From contig OMQY01000016.1 of NCBI GenBank assembly GCA_900313405.1, positions 1 through 9,214 on the forward strand: a stretch of DNA of 9,214 nucleotides. Reading direction: 5' to 3'. This DNA comes from an uncultured Eubacteriales bacterium (GTDB taxonomy: Bacteria; Bacillota_A; Clostridia; Saccharofermentanales; Saccharofermentanaceae). The position numbers and the translations under genes were made by a program. Each line of letters starts with the position of its first letter. Position 1 is the stretch's first letter. Shown piece after piece: positions 1-5,946 of the stretch. Under the pieces are notes generated by a model. That model was not told where the DNA came from. It made no database searches and saw nothing but the letters and a program-made list of their open reading frames with translations.

Positions 1-459
1 GAACATATCATCTGACGGATACATATAGTAGACATCACAGTTATCAAGGAAAAAACCGTCGAGTCCGAGTTCAAGATACGAAGGCGCGAGAACATCTGTT
101 ATATATCCCTGCCAGTCAGCAGACGAGCAATCCATCCACCTCTCGTCAGGCCAGTCATCATATACATCAAGAGCTTCATCCTCGAAAAGCTCGTAGTAGT
201 CCCGATAGACCTCGAGCGTTCCGATATCGAGATATCCGTATACAAAACACCCTGCATCATGAAGGACATCTATCTGTTCCCTGTCGAAAGTCTCAGGTTC
301 GATAACAACGACCTCATACTCAGTCATCTTCTCTGCGTCTTCCCCGGAAGCACCGAGAAATACACCGAACGGCTTCTGACCTTTACTGTCAGACACAGAA
401 CAGGCGGCAAGACTCAATGCCATCGCCGCCGTTGTGATCAGAGTTATTATCTTACGCAT
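1..459 (-). CDS. GH114-like glycoside hydrolase lipoprotein, 3' end beyond window
   Basis: The frame is open from an ATG at 457-459 to the window edge, giving the first 153 residues. Residues 1-19 form a short signal peptide (MRK, then a hydrophobic stretch) ending in the lipobox LAAC with Cys20, so the protein should be a lipid-anchored surface protein. After a short linker, the strand FGVFLG, the segment YGYLDIGTLE (about 74-83) and the segment LGLDGFFLDNCD (about 131-142) resemble the beta-barrel strands of the TM1410/GH114 family (endo-alpha-1,4-polygalactosaminidase-like); the Asp residues of the last segment sit where family members keep catalytic acid residues. Substrate is inferred only from the family: an alpha-linked galactosamine-containing exopolymer. 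The start lies 4 bases after the stop of the upstream S51 peptidase, with only a weak ribosome site, which suggests translational coupling. The family call is from motif memory, not from a search. Confidence 0.72.
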   Translation of the reverse strand, partial: MRKIITLITTAAMALSLAACSVSDSKGQKPFGVFLGASGEDAEKMTEYEVVVIEPETFDREQIDVLHDAGCFVYGYLDIGTLEVYRDYYELFEDEALDVYDDWPDERWMDCSSADWQGYITDVLAPSYLELGLDGFFLDNCDVYYMYPSDDMF

Positions 460-463
460 GATC

Positions 464-1177
464 TCAGTCAAATGACTTTGCCATGAAGCCGGCCTCGACC
501 TTGGTAAATGTACGGTTCTCGATCTTATAGAACGGTCCGTAGATCAGCTCGTGTCCGTCTGTACTCATGAGATAACTTCCGTCGGGAAGTCCGAGGAACT
601 TACGGTTCTTGTTGTCGATCCTGACGCGCTCTAACATAGAGAAGCCGTCTATTGTCTGCTCGATCGTGTCCTCGTAATGCGGAATGATCTGCGTCTTGGT
701 AAGTCCCAGACCGGGGCAGAATCTTACGAACGAATCATCGATCGCTTCACCTTCGAGTTCAGGGAGGACATAAACCTCTTCTGCGGCATTCATGGAACCG
801 GCACTGATACCGAGGACAGTCCCCTCATATCCTTCAAGCTTACTCTTAAGATTAATAGCCTTAAAGAAATCATTCTGTGTCGGCACATGGCCGCCTGCCA
901 GTACGATAAGGTCGTGAGAGCAGATCTCTTCTTTACTCATTCCTGCAGTTCTGAAGTCAAGGATATCCATAGTCTTAAAGAAGATCCCCGCACTGTTAAA
1001 TGCATTCTTGATCTCGGATGCAACTCTGTCGTTGACCATGGCATCCTTGTATGATGACGCTACAAAGAGCGCATTTGTCTCATACGGCAGACTGTACTTT
1101 ATATTCCACAGAAAGTCGTTCTCCGGATTGATCCCGCCTTCCTTCAGGAATGGATATGAAGTTAAAAACAGTTTCAT
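464..1177 (-). CDS. S51-type peptidase (dipeptidase E-like, class I glutamine amidotransferase fold)
   Basis: The product has 237 residues from the ATG at 1175-1177, close to the length of PepE (alpha-aspartyl dipeptidase). That start is chosen because GGAGAG at 1186-1191 sits 8 bases upstream; the longer frame to 1204 would need an upstream start with no ribosome site. Visible family marks are LAGGHVPT (about 93-100), the nucleophile elbow GISAGS with Ser125, His167 in IIPHYED, and a C-terminal LGLPDGSYL segment. PepE uses a Ser-His-Glu triad, and Ser125 and His167 are good candidates for the first two. No signal peptide, so probably cytosolic. It is followed within 4 bases by a GH114-like lipoprotein gene and preceded by a small ORF whose frame overlaps it by 98 bases. 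Expected role is hydrolysis of small peptides, possibly N-terminal aspartyl dipeptides or cyanophycin-type dipeptides; the substrate cannot be told from sequence. Confidence 0.85.
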   Translation of the reverse strand: MKLFLTSYPFLKEGGINPENDFLWNIKYSLPYETNALFVASSYKDAMVNDRVASEIKNAFNSAGIFFKTMDILDFRTAGMSKEEICSHDLIVLAGGHVPTQNDFFKAINLKSKLEGYEGTVLGISAGSMNAAEEVYVLPELEGEAIDDSFVRFCPGLGLTKTQIIPHYEDTIEQTIDGFSMLERVRIDNKNRKFLGLPDGSYLMSTDGHELIYGPFYKIENRTFTKVEAGFMAKSFD

Positions 1178-1406
1178 TTTGTTTGCTCTCCGTTCCGAAC
1201 ACACGTCTCAACATCATGTCACAATTCTCGAGGGACTGTGCAAAATTGTAATGCGTCATGGATACGAGACTGTCATGGTTCTCACCAAGTCTCTCAATAG
1301 TCTCGATCAATCTGTCGCGCTGATCTATAACAGCCTGAGTCAATCTGAACTCCTTGGGAAATCTACCCGCGATCTTCCTGATCTTGTCCAATTCATCCTG
1401 GTCCAT
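1080..1406 (-). CDS. Small helical protein of unknown function, overlapping the S51 gene
   Basis: An ATG at 1404-1406 with GAGGTG 6 bases upstream opens a frame of 108 residues; a GTG nine bases earlier is an alternative start without better support. The first 76 residues lie in sequence no other minus-strand gene uses. They are charged and look alpha-helical (DELDKIRKIAGRF, then a long stretch of Arg, Glu, Ile and Leu), without signal peptide, membrane segment or metal motif. The last 32 residues are read in a different frame from the start of the S51 peptidase gene, and their composition (FNFISIPEGRRDQSGERL) looks like a shadow of that gene. The natural end may have been lost, or the overlap may be real coupling. 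I do not recognise the family. It is the first gene of the apparent S51/GH114 operon. Confidence 0.55.
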   Translation of the reverse strand: MDQDELDKIRKIAGRFPKEFRLTQAVIDQRDRLIETIERLGENHDSLVSMTHYNFAQSLENCDMMLRRVFGTESKQNETVFNFISIPEGRRDQSGERLSVEYKVQSAV

Positions 1407-1435
1407 AACACTCACCTCACGTAAATCATCTTTAT

Positions 1436-1470
1436 TAGATTAACATAACAAATATGATTTACTTTTTGAC
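1436..1470 (-). promoter_or_regulatory. Possible promoter of the small-ORF/S51/GH114 operon
   Basis: On the minus strand, TATGTT (1442-1447) is preceded by TG one base upstream, an extended -10 pattern. The hexamer 17 bases further up (1465-1470, GTCAAA) is a poor -35. A start of transcription near 1436 would leave a leader of about 30 bases before the ATG at 1406. The region is AT-rich and separates two convergently oriented transcription units on the same strand, so a promoter is expected here; the precise site is uncertain. Confidence 0.35.
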
Positions 1471-1515
1471 GATGTCACAAAAACGAGGTCGAAATTTGTA
1501 TAAAAAATAGAATCG

Positions 1516-1980
1516 TTATGTCGGCAAAGAGTGGTATTGTTCACACCATTCCATCAGTGCACGGCGAAGATACTCATACCTGAGCCGTTTCTCTTCCTTG
1601 GCAAAATGGACCTGTCTGCTCTGGATCGGATTATCCTCATAATCCAACACTTCATCACCGAACTGCTCACTCGTCAGATCAAATCTTTTTCCGCCGATGA
1701 CGTTATAGCAGTGATAGTTTCCCCCGGGTCTTAAGATCCCGCGGACCTCACCCGCGAAGATATCCTGGACCAGGAATGCCGTGATCGAGCACTGCCCCAG
1801 CGTCTTATTCTCAGGACTCCACTCATCACGCATCCTCGGAGCGCAGGTATCGGCACACCAGAGTTCCGAGAGCGCATCATAAAGGTCATATGGGTTCTCG
1901 ATCCCCGGATAGCCGTCTGTCGCTTTGGGAACAAATGCGTCTTCTGCCCCGTAGAACTTGTAGTTATTGATGTCGTTCAT
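1516..1980 (-). CDS. YunG-family protein (Cys/His/Asp, transglutaminase-like arrangement)
   Basis: The product is 154 residues from ATG 1978-1980. Two starts compete: ATG 1987-1989 overlaps the MutS-like stop as ATGA but has AGAAGG directly touching it, while the ATG at 1980 has AGAAGG (1990-1995) at a 9-base distance, which is why I prefer it. The core resembles Bacillus subtilis YunG: LGQCSITAFLVQDIFAGEV (Cys64), GNYHCYNVIGGKRFDLTSEQF (His90, Asp101). The order Cys, then His in a strand, then Asp recalls the transglutaminase/papain triad, so a cysteine enzyme is possible, but no activity is known to me for this family. No signal peptide or membrane segment. It closes an apparent operon behind the fusion rubrerythrin and MutS-like genes; about 110 bases separate it from the next gene downstream and no clear terminator hairpin was found there. 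Confidence 0.75.
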   Translation of the reverse strand: MNDINNYKFYGAEDAFVPKATDGYPGIENPYDLYDALSELWCADTCAPRMRDEWSPENKTLGQCSITAFLVQDIFAGEVRGILRPGGNYHCYNVIGGKRFDLTSEQFGDEVLDYEDNPIQSRQVHFAKEEKRLRYEYLRRALMEWCEQYHSLPT

Positions 1981-1985
1981 CCTGA

Positions 1986-3719
1986 TCATCCTTCTGTCAG
2001 CATCTCGTAAGTAACGCCGTATTTGGTCGCTATATCCCTTGCATAACTCGATCCCTCAGGCGGCGCTTCAACAACCTTGAATGAACGTTCGCCTTTATCA
2101 CTCCGCATTACGATCGACGACACGGAAGATCCGAGTTCGGATATATCCTCTGCAAGTTTATGCATATGTGTATTGTAGACAGTCCGTATCTTCCTGCTCT
2201 CTATCGCACGGATAGCATCCCTCGCTATATAATAACCTTCTTCGAACGAAGTAGTCGAGAAACTCTCGTTAAGCAGGATAAGACTCTCCTCAGTAGCATC
2301 TGCGTAGATCTCCTTGAACCTGACACATTCCTCACCGAGTCGCCCCAGATCCATGGTCTTGTCTTCATCAGCCGGGAAATGGGTAAAGATACGATCTGCC
2401 GGACTATATCTGAAACTGTCCGCAGGAACATATATCCCGCCCTGTGCAAGGACAAACAGGATGCCCAGCCCCTGGGTCAGAGTAGTCTTGCCTCCGCGGT
2501 TGGCACCTGTCAGGATATAGACAGTATGCTTATCGTCAAAAGATAAATCATTATCGACTATCTCGGAAGGATCGCTGACATTAACAGCCAGTTTCAGGTT
2601 GTAGAATCCCCGGGCCTCCATAGAAGCCTTCTCTTCAGCCTTTATTATCTCAGCCCTGCAGAAATGATTACCGCGCTCCGTTGCCTTGCCAATGAACTCG
2701 GCAAATCTCGTGTAGTAGATCAGTTCCGGTATGAGTCCGGATATAGTCGCGACAGAAATATCGGTATAAGCAGAAAGAGTATTACGTAACTTCTTGACCA
2801 GGTGACTTACGAGCTTAGTCGTAACTCCCGAGAGATAAAAGGTCGAATTGGTCGATCCGTCGCCCTCCGGTACCTGAGCTATTGTCGTACTTCCCTTAGC
2901 TCCGGGATCTGTCGTCAGCATCATCGCCGCATTTATCGAAGTGAACTCGACCATCTTCTGAGCCATCTCGAAGCCCTCACCGTTCGAAGACTGATTCACG
3001 ACATCGTAACGCATATCACCGTCCCACTCGGTACCGTTGTTGATCTTATCCTTTGTTGCCACTGCGTCGGCAAAGCTGCCGATGATACCGGACTTCTTAA
3101 AAGGTTTGTCATTGACAGACACGAGTCCCAGGCTCTCTGCTTCGAATCTCTCATTCACATTGATCCCGACCGTGATACTTCTTATCGACGATGTATCCGC
3201 CTTAAGATTCCTGATATCATTCTTCATCTCAGCGAAATGCGAATCCTCATATACCTCGTCCAGATACTTCTTAAGCGCTTTAAGTCCGGCCGACCTTATA
3301 CGGCTGTCATCGAGGCACTCACGCATCTTCTCCACACATTCGATATAAGAATCGATCTCCTCGAGGCGGTGGAGCAGATCCCACAGTCCGGGCTTCTCAT
3401 CGGCACTCTTTTTCCATGTACCGTAATCCTTCAGATAATCTATCTGATCCATCAGTTCCAGGAGCTTCGTCCTGACATCAGGCAGATTATATACATCATC
3501 GAAAACTTCCCCCCGATAGCAATTGATCTCAGGATCATCCGACATCTCGCTTAATATCCTTAACATCATCTGCTGTTCCTTCGGGTCGTCCGTCACCTTC
3601 TTGATAATGGCGTCTAATCCGAGATCGTGGATAGCAATCTGCGGCAGGGTCTTATAACTCTCACGCTGAGACTTGTCTTTGCTCAACAGACTGATAGTCT
3701 TTTGCTCATTCATTGCCAC
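1986..3719 (-). CDS. MutS-like ATPase without mismatch-recognition domain
   Basis: A 577-residue protein carrying the MutS clamp/lever and ATPase regions but too short for the N-terminal mismatch-binding domain of canonical MutS (about 850 residues), whose Phe-X-Glu motif is absent. Residues 1-390 are largely helical. The ATPase spans about 395-577: Walker A GANRGGKTT (405-413), a signature-like DLGRLGEECVRFKE (457-470), Walker B LILLNESFSTTS (480-491), and the switch histidines in YNTHMHKL (515-522). The SSYARDIATKYGV segment near the end matches the MutS C-terminal pattern. Walker A has Arg where MutS usually has Met, and Walker B has Asn-Glu instead of Asp-Glu. The start is GTG at 3717-3719, set by AAGGAG eight bases upstream. 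The gene follows the fusion rubrerythrin by 15 bases and touches the YunG-like gene. It probably acts on DNA or branched nucleic acids; classic mismatch repair is unlikely. Confidence 0.9.
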   Translation of the reverse strand: MAMNEQKTISLLSKDKSQRESYKTLPQIAIHDLGLDAIIKKVTDDPKEQQMMLRILSEMSDDPEINCYRGEVFDDVYNLPDVRTKLLELMDQIDYLKDYGTWKKSADEKPGLWDLLHRLEEIDSYIECVEKMRECLDDSRIRSAGLKALKKYLDEVYEDSHFAEMKNDIRNLKADTSSIRSITVGINVNERFEAESLGLVSVNDKPFKKSGIIGSFADAVATKDKINNGTEWDGDMRYDVVNQSSNGEGFEMAQKMVEFTSINAAMMLTTDPGAKGSTTIAQVPEGDGSTNSTFYLSGVTTKLVSHLVKKLRNTLSAYTDISVATISGLIPELIYYTRFAEFIGKATERGNHFCRAEIIKAEEKASMEARGFYNLKLAVNVSDPSEIVDNDLSFDDKHTVYILTGANRGGKTTLTQGLGILFVLAQGGIYVPADSFRYSPADRIFTHFPADEDKTMDLGRLGEECVRFKEIYADATEESLILLNESFSTTSFEEGYYIARDAIRAIESRKIRTVYNTHMHKLAEDISELGSSVSSIVMRSDKGERSFKVVEAPPEGSSYARDIATKYGVTYEMLTEG

Positions 3720-3727
3720 GCTCGTAA

Positions 3728-3733
3728 CTCCTT
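3728..3733 (-). promoter_or_regulatory. Ribosome binding site that fixes the GTG start of the MutS-like gene
   Basis: AAGGAG on the minus strand lies 8 bases before GTG 3717-3719, but 14 bases before the in-frame ATG at 3711-3713. The spacing favours GTG. The site begins one base after the TGA stop of the fusion rubrerythrin gene (3735-3737), so ribosomes ending that gene are placed directly at it. Confidence 0.7.
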
Positions 3734-3734
3734 A

Positions 3735-4916
3735 TCAGTAGTTCTCGGCTCTGACCTCAAAGAAGCTCTGCGAGTGCATGCATATCGGACAGACCTTCGG
3801 TGCCTCTGCGCTTAATACAACGTGACCGCAGATGCGGCACTCCCACATCGTGATACCTGCCTTGGCAAACACCTCGCGTGTCTCGATGTTTTTAAGCAGA
3901 GCACGATATCTCTCTTCATGATGCTTCTCGATCGCACCTACCGCACGGAACTGCTCGGCCAGATCATGGAAACCTTCCTCATCGGCTTCCTTTGCCATAC
4001 GTTCATACATATCTGTCCACTCGAAGTTCTCGCCTTCTGCGGCATGAAGGAGGTTCTCACTGGTATCACCCAGCTCGCCCAAAGCGGTGAACCAAAGTTT
4101 TGCATGTTCCTTCTCGTTCTCCGCCGTCGCCAGGAAGAGAGCAGCTATCTGCTCATATCCGTTCTGCTTGGCTACAGATGCAAAATACGTATACTTATTC
4201 CTGGCCTGAGACTCTCCGGCGAAGGCCTCCCTGAGGTTCTTCTCCGTCTTTGTCCCGGCATACTTACTGCTGCCGGCTTCCGCCTTCGAAGAAGGCTTTA
4301 CGACCTTCTCAAAATCCGACGCAGGGTGCTTGCATATCGGACAGATAAAATCATCAGGCAACTCTTCTCCGACATATTCATATCCGCAGATAGTACAGCG
4401 CCAGATCGTCTGTCCGTCCTCTGTCGTTCCTACGGCAACCGGCTTCGGCTTGATGTTGTCCTGATAGTAAGCATATGTAACAGACGCAGCATCATTAAGC
4501 GTCTCCATATCCGTGACATCCGCGATGAACATGATATGAGTTCCGAGATCGATCGAATCGATCACCTTACCCGATATATAGGAATTGGTTCCTTCGGTGA
4601 TTATCATAGTACCGTTGGCAGCACGCTTTGCAGAAGTAAAGCCTTCGAACTTATCAACATCCCTTCCCGACTGGAAGCCGAATCGCTTAAACAGCTCGAA
4701 CGAAGCTTTCACGCTTAATATCGATATCGTAAACTCGCCGGTAGCAGCGATCATGTCGCATGTCAGGTTCTGCTTGTTCAGAGTGACCGATATCCTGTTG
4801 GGCTGGCCCGTCACCTGTATTGCCGTATTAGTGATACATCCGTTATCCTTGCCGTCCTTATTTGCCGTGATCACAAACAGTCCGTAGCTTAACTTGTACA
4901 TAGTCTTGGTATCCAT
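3735..4916 (-). CDS. Flavin reductase-rubredoxin-rubrerythrin-rubredoxin fusion protein
   Basis: Four redox modules in 393 residues. Residues 1-160 are a flavin reductase-like FMN-binding domain ([29 protein letters not shown]). Residues 170-205 are a rubredoxin with Cys174, Cys177, Cys192 and Cys195. Residues 222-348 are a rubrerythrin-type four-helix diiron domain with Glu235, the ExxH pair Glu268/His271, Glu residues around 313-314, and a second ExxH, Glu330/His333. Residues 357-390 are a terminal rubredoxin-like knot with Cys360, Cys363, Cys376 and Cys379. All expected metal ligands are present. The first two modules match the arrangement of high-molecular-weight rubredoxin, the last two that of rubrerythrin, a NAD(P)H-dependent peroxide reductase. 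The inferred role is cytosolic reduction of hydrogen peroxide (or oxygen), with electrons passing FMN to rubredoxin to diiron inside one chain. AGGAGG (4923-4928) sits 6 bases before the ATG. It heads an operon with the MutS-like and YunG-like genes. Confidence 0.95.
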   Translation of the reverse strand: MDTKTMYKLSYGLFVITANKDGKDNGCITNTAIQVTGQPNRISVTLNKQNLTCDMIAATGEFTISILSVKASFELFKRFGFQSGRDVDKFEGFTSAKRAANGTMIITEGTNSYISGKVIDSIDLGTHIMFIADVTDMETLNDAASVTYAYYQDNIKPKPVAVGTTEDGQTIWRCTICGYEYVGEELPDDFICPICKHPASDFEKVVKPSSKAEAGSSKYAGTKTEKNLREAFAGESQARNKYTYFASVAKQNGYEQIAALFLATAENEKEHAKLWFTALGELGDTSENLLHAAEGENFEWTDMYERMAKEADEEGFHDLAEQFRAVGAIEKHHEERYRALLKNIETREVFAKAGITMWECRICGHVVLSAEAPKVCPICMHSQSFFEVRAENY

Positions 4917-4942
4917 ATCGGTCCTCCTGATGTTGTTTTCGA

Positions 4943-4978
4943 TGGTAATATTATATCCTAAATAGTATCGAATACACA
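4943..4978 (-). promoter_or_regulatory. Promoter of the fusion rubrerythrin operon
   Basis: A perfect TATAAT (4950-4955, minus strand) gives a leader of roughly 27 bases to the ATG at 4916. The -35 region (near 4973-4978, TGTGTA) is weak, which would fit an activated or repressed promoter. The -10 continues into TAATATTA, a small 8-base palindrome (4946-4953) that faintly recalls the AT-rich boxes of Fur/PerR-type peroxide regulators; the match is too short to assign. Confidence 0.55.
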
Positions 4979-4997
4979 GACGGCATCTAAGGCTTTA

Positions 4998-5819
4998 TCA
5001 GAACCGCCGATTCGCGTCCAGCAATCTGGTCATACCGCAGAAACTGCAACACGCTTTCTCCTTGTTCTCGTCGAGCTTCATTACCGCTCCGCAGGACGGA
5101 CATGTGAGATCGAGTCTCTCCGGATCCATATAGAGGTTGGTGAACTTGTGGCCGGTCCTCTGTTCAACATACAGCTTGAATGCATCTATGCCCGCCTTCT
5201 CAGCTTCGGTAATACCGTCTCTGCGTGCGAACCAGTCGGCGACGCCTACGAACTCCAGGAGATCTGAAGCATCGGCTTTGTCGAGATAGAGTTTGGCATC
5301 AGCGAACGACATATGCTCATCAAACGTCTCGTTCGTGAAGTATCCTTTATACTTTGAAGGGATCCTGGGATTCCTGTTGATGTTATCAATGATGTAACCC
5401 AGTTCGATCCGCTCAAGTTCTCCGATCGAATCATCAAGTCCTGCCAGGTACTTGCACATAGCGAACTTGGCAAGAGCGGTGTTGGTATACTTCATGTCAT
5501 AGACTTTGCTTTCCTTCGGTTCGACCCGTTCGGGTGTCTCCTTCTTCTGAGGACGTTCAACGACGATGACTACCGGCTCGGGCGATGCGGGCGCAGCAGC
5601 TTTTCCTTTTTCCTCTTTCTTCGCAGCCAACGCCCCGGCATTGGAAGCCTTAAGTCTCTCCATCGCTTCGCGCCTGGATCTTGCTGCAGGATCTTCGCCG
5701 CTCTTATCAGACGTTCTGTAAGACTCTTCCATTATTCCGTCGAGAAGGTGCTTACGCTCCCCCGTCTTTTTCTTATCATCAGCGAAAACGTGTTTCAGGA
5801 GCTTCATTCCCAATCCCAT
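4998..5819 (-). CDS. Possible TerB-like domain protein with C-terminal zinc ribbon
   Basis: A 273-residue protein starting at ATG 5817-5819, chosen because AAAGGAG lies 8 bases upstream; an in-frame TTG at 5837 overlaps that site. Residues 1-105 are charged and low in complexity (Lys, Glu, Ala, Pro), probably a flexible tail. Residues about 108-222 form a helical region with acidic turns (LAGLDDSIGELERIELGYI, and WFARRDGITEAEKAGIDAF) that resembles the TerB-like metal-binding helical domain; this is a tentative reading. The end carries a zinc ribbon: CPSCG (Cys240, Cys243) and CCSFCG (Cys257/258, Cys261). No signal peptide or membrane segment, so cytosolic. It has its own promoter and lies between the H1-like gene terminator and the fusion rubrerythrin promoter, so it is probably transcribed alone or reads through downstream, as no terminator follows. 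Function unknown; zinc ribbon suggests contact with nucleic acid or protein. Confidence 0.75.
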   Translation of the reverse strand: MGLGMKLLKHVFADDKKKTGERKHLLDGIMEESYRTSDKSGEDPAARSRREAMERLKASNAGALAAKKEEKGKAAAPASPEPVVIVVERPQKKETPERVEPKESKVYDMKYTNTALAKFAMCKYLAGLDDSIGELERIELGYIIDNINRNPRIPSKYKGYFTNETFDEHMSFADAKLYLDKADASDLLEFVGVADWFARRDGITEAEKAGIDAFKLYVEQRTGHKFTNLYMDPERLDLTCPSCGAVMKLDENKEKACCSFCGMTRLLDANRRF

Positions 5820-5859
5820 ATTCCTGTCTCCTTTCAAGGCGACGATCCATCCCTGCCGT

Positions 5860-5878
5860 CTCGGATATTATAGCAAAT
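5860..5878 (-). promoter_or_regulatory. Extended -10 promoter of the zinc-ribbon protein gene
   Basis: TATAAT at 5867-5872 on the minus strand is preceded by TGC, making a TGnTATAAT extended -10. The -35 region is poor (TGGAAT at 17 bases), as is common for extended -10 promoters. Transcription starting near 5860 would leave a leader of about 40 bases before ATG 5819. Confidence 0.55.
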
Positions 5879-5895
5879 CGGCATAACTGATTCCA

Positions 5896-5925
5896 TTAAA
5901 AAGACCGCTCCGGCGGAGCGGTCTT
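5896..5925 (-). terminator. Rho-independent terminator of the H1-like gene
   Basis: A perfect 11-bp GC-rich stem (arms 5901-5911 and 5915-5925, AAGACCGCTCC and its complement) with a 3-base loop. Read on the minus strand, the stem ends in CTTTTTAATGG, a run of uridines. It lies about 20 bases after the stop of the gene at 5947-6345 and just before the promoter of the next gene. Confidence 0.9.
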
Positions 5926-5946
5926 CTGTTGTTCAGTTTAAGATCA

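Noticed and set aside
1436..1515. Terminator after the YunG-like gene at the T-run near 1501-1507
   Set aside because: A run of six T follows the gene on the minus strand but I find no stable stem before it.
2802..3554. 250-codon open frame on the plus strand inside the MutS-like gene
   Set aside because: It is fully antisense to a gene with clear motifs, its translation is Arg/Ile/Leu/His-rich without any domain, and it has no ribosome site; it is a codon-bias shadow.
3822..4718. 298-codon open frame on the plus strand inside the fusion rubrerythrin gene
   Set aside because: Antisense to a gene with complete metal-binding motifs; the translation has shadow-like composition (Arg, Leu, Ile, Cys) and no recognisable domain.
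5901..5925. Reading the strong hairpin as a bidirectional terminator
   Set aside because: There is no plus-strand gene upstream of it and the plus-strand side has only a broken T stretch; it serves the minus-strand H1-like gene.
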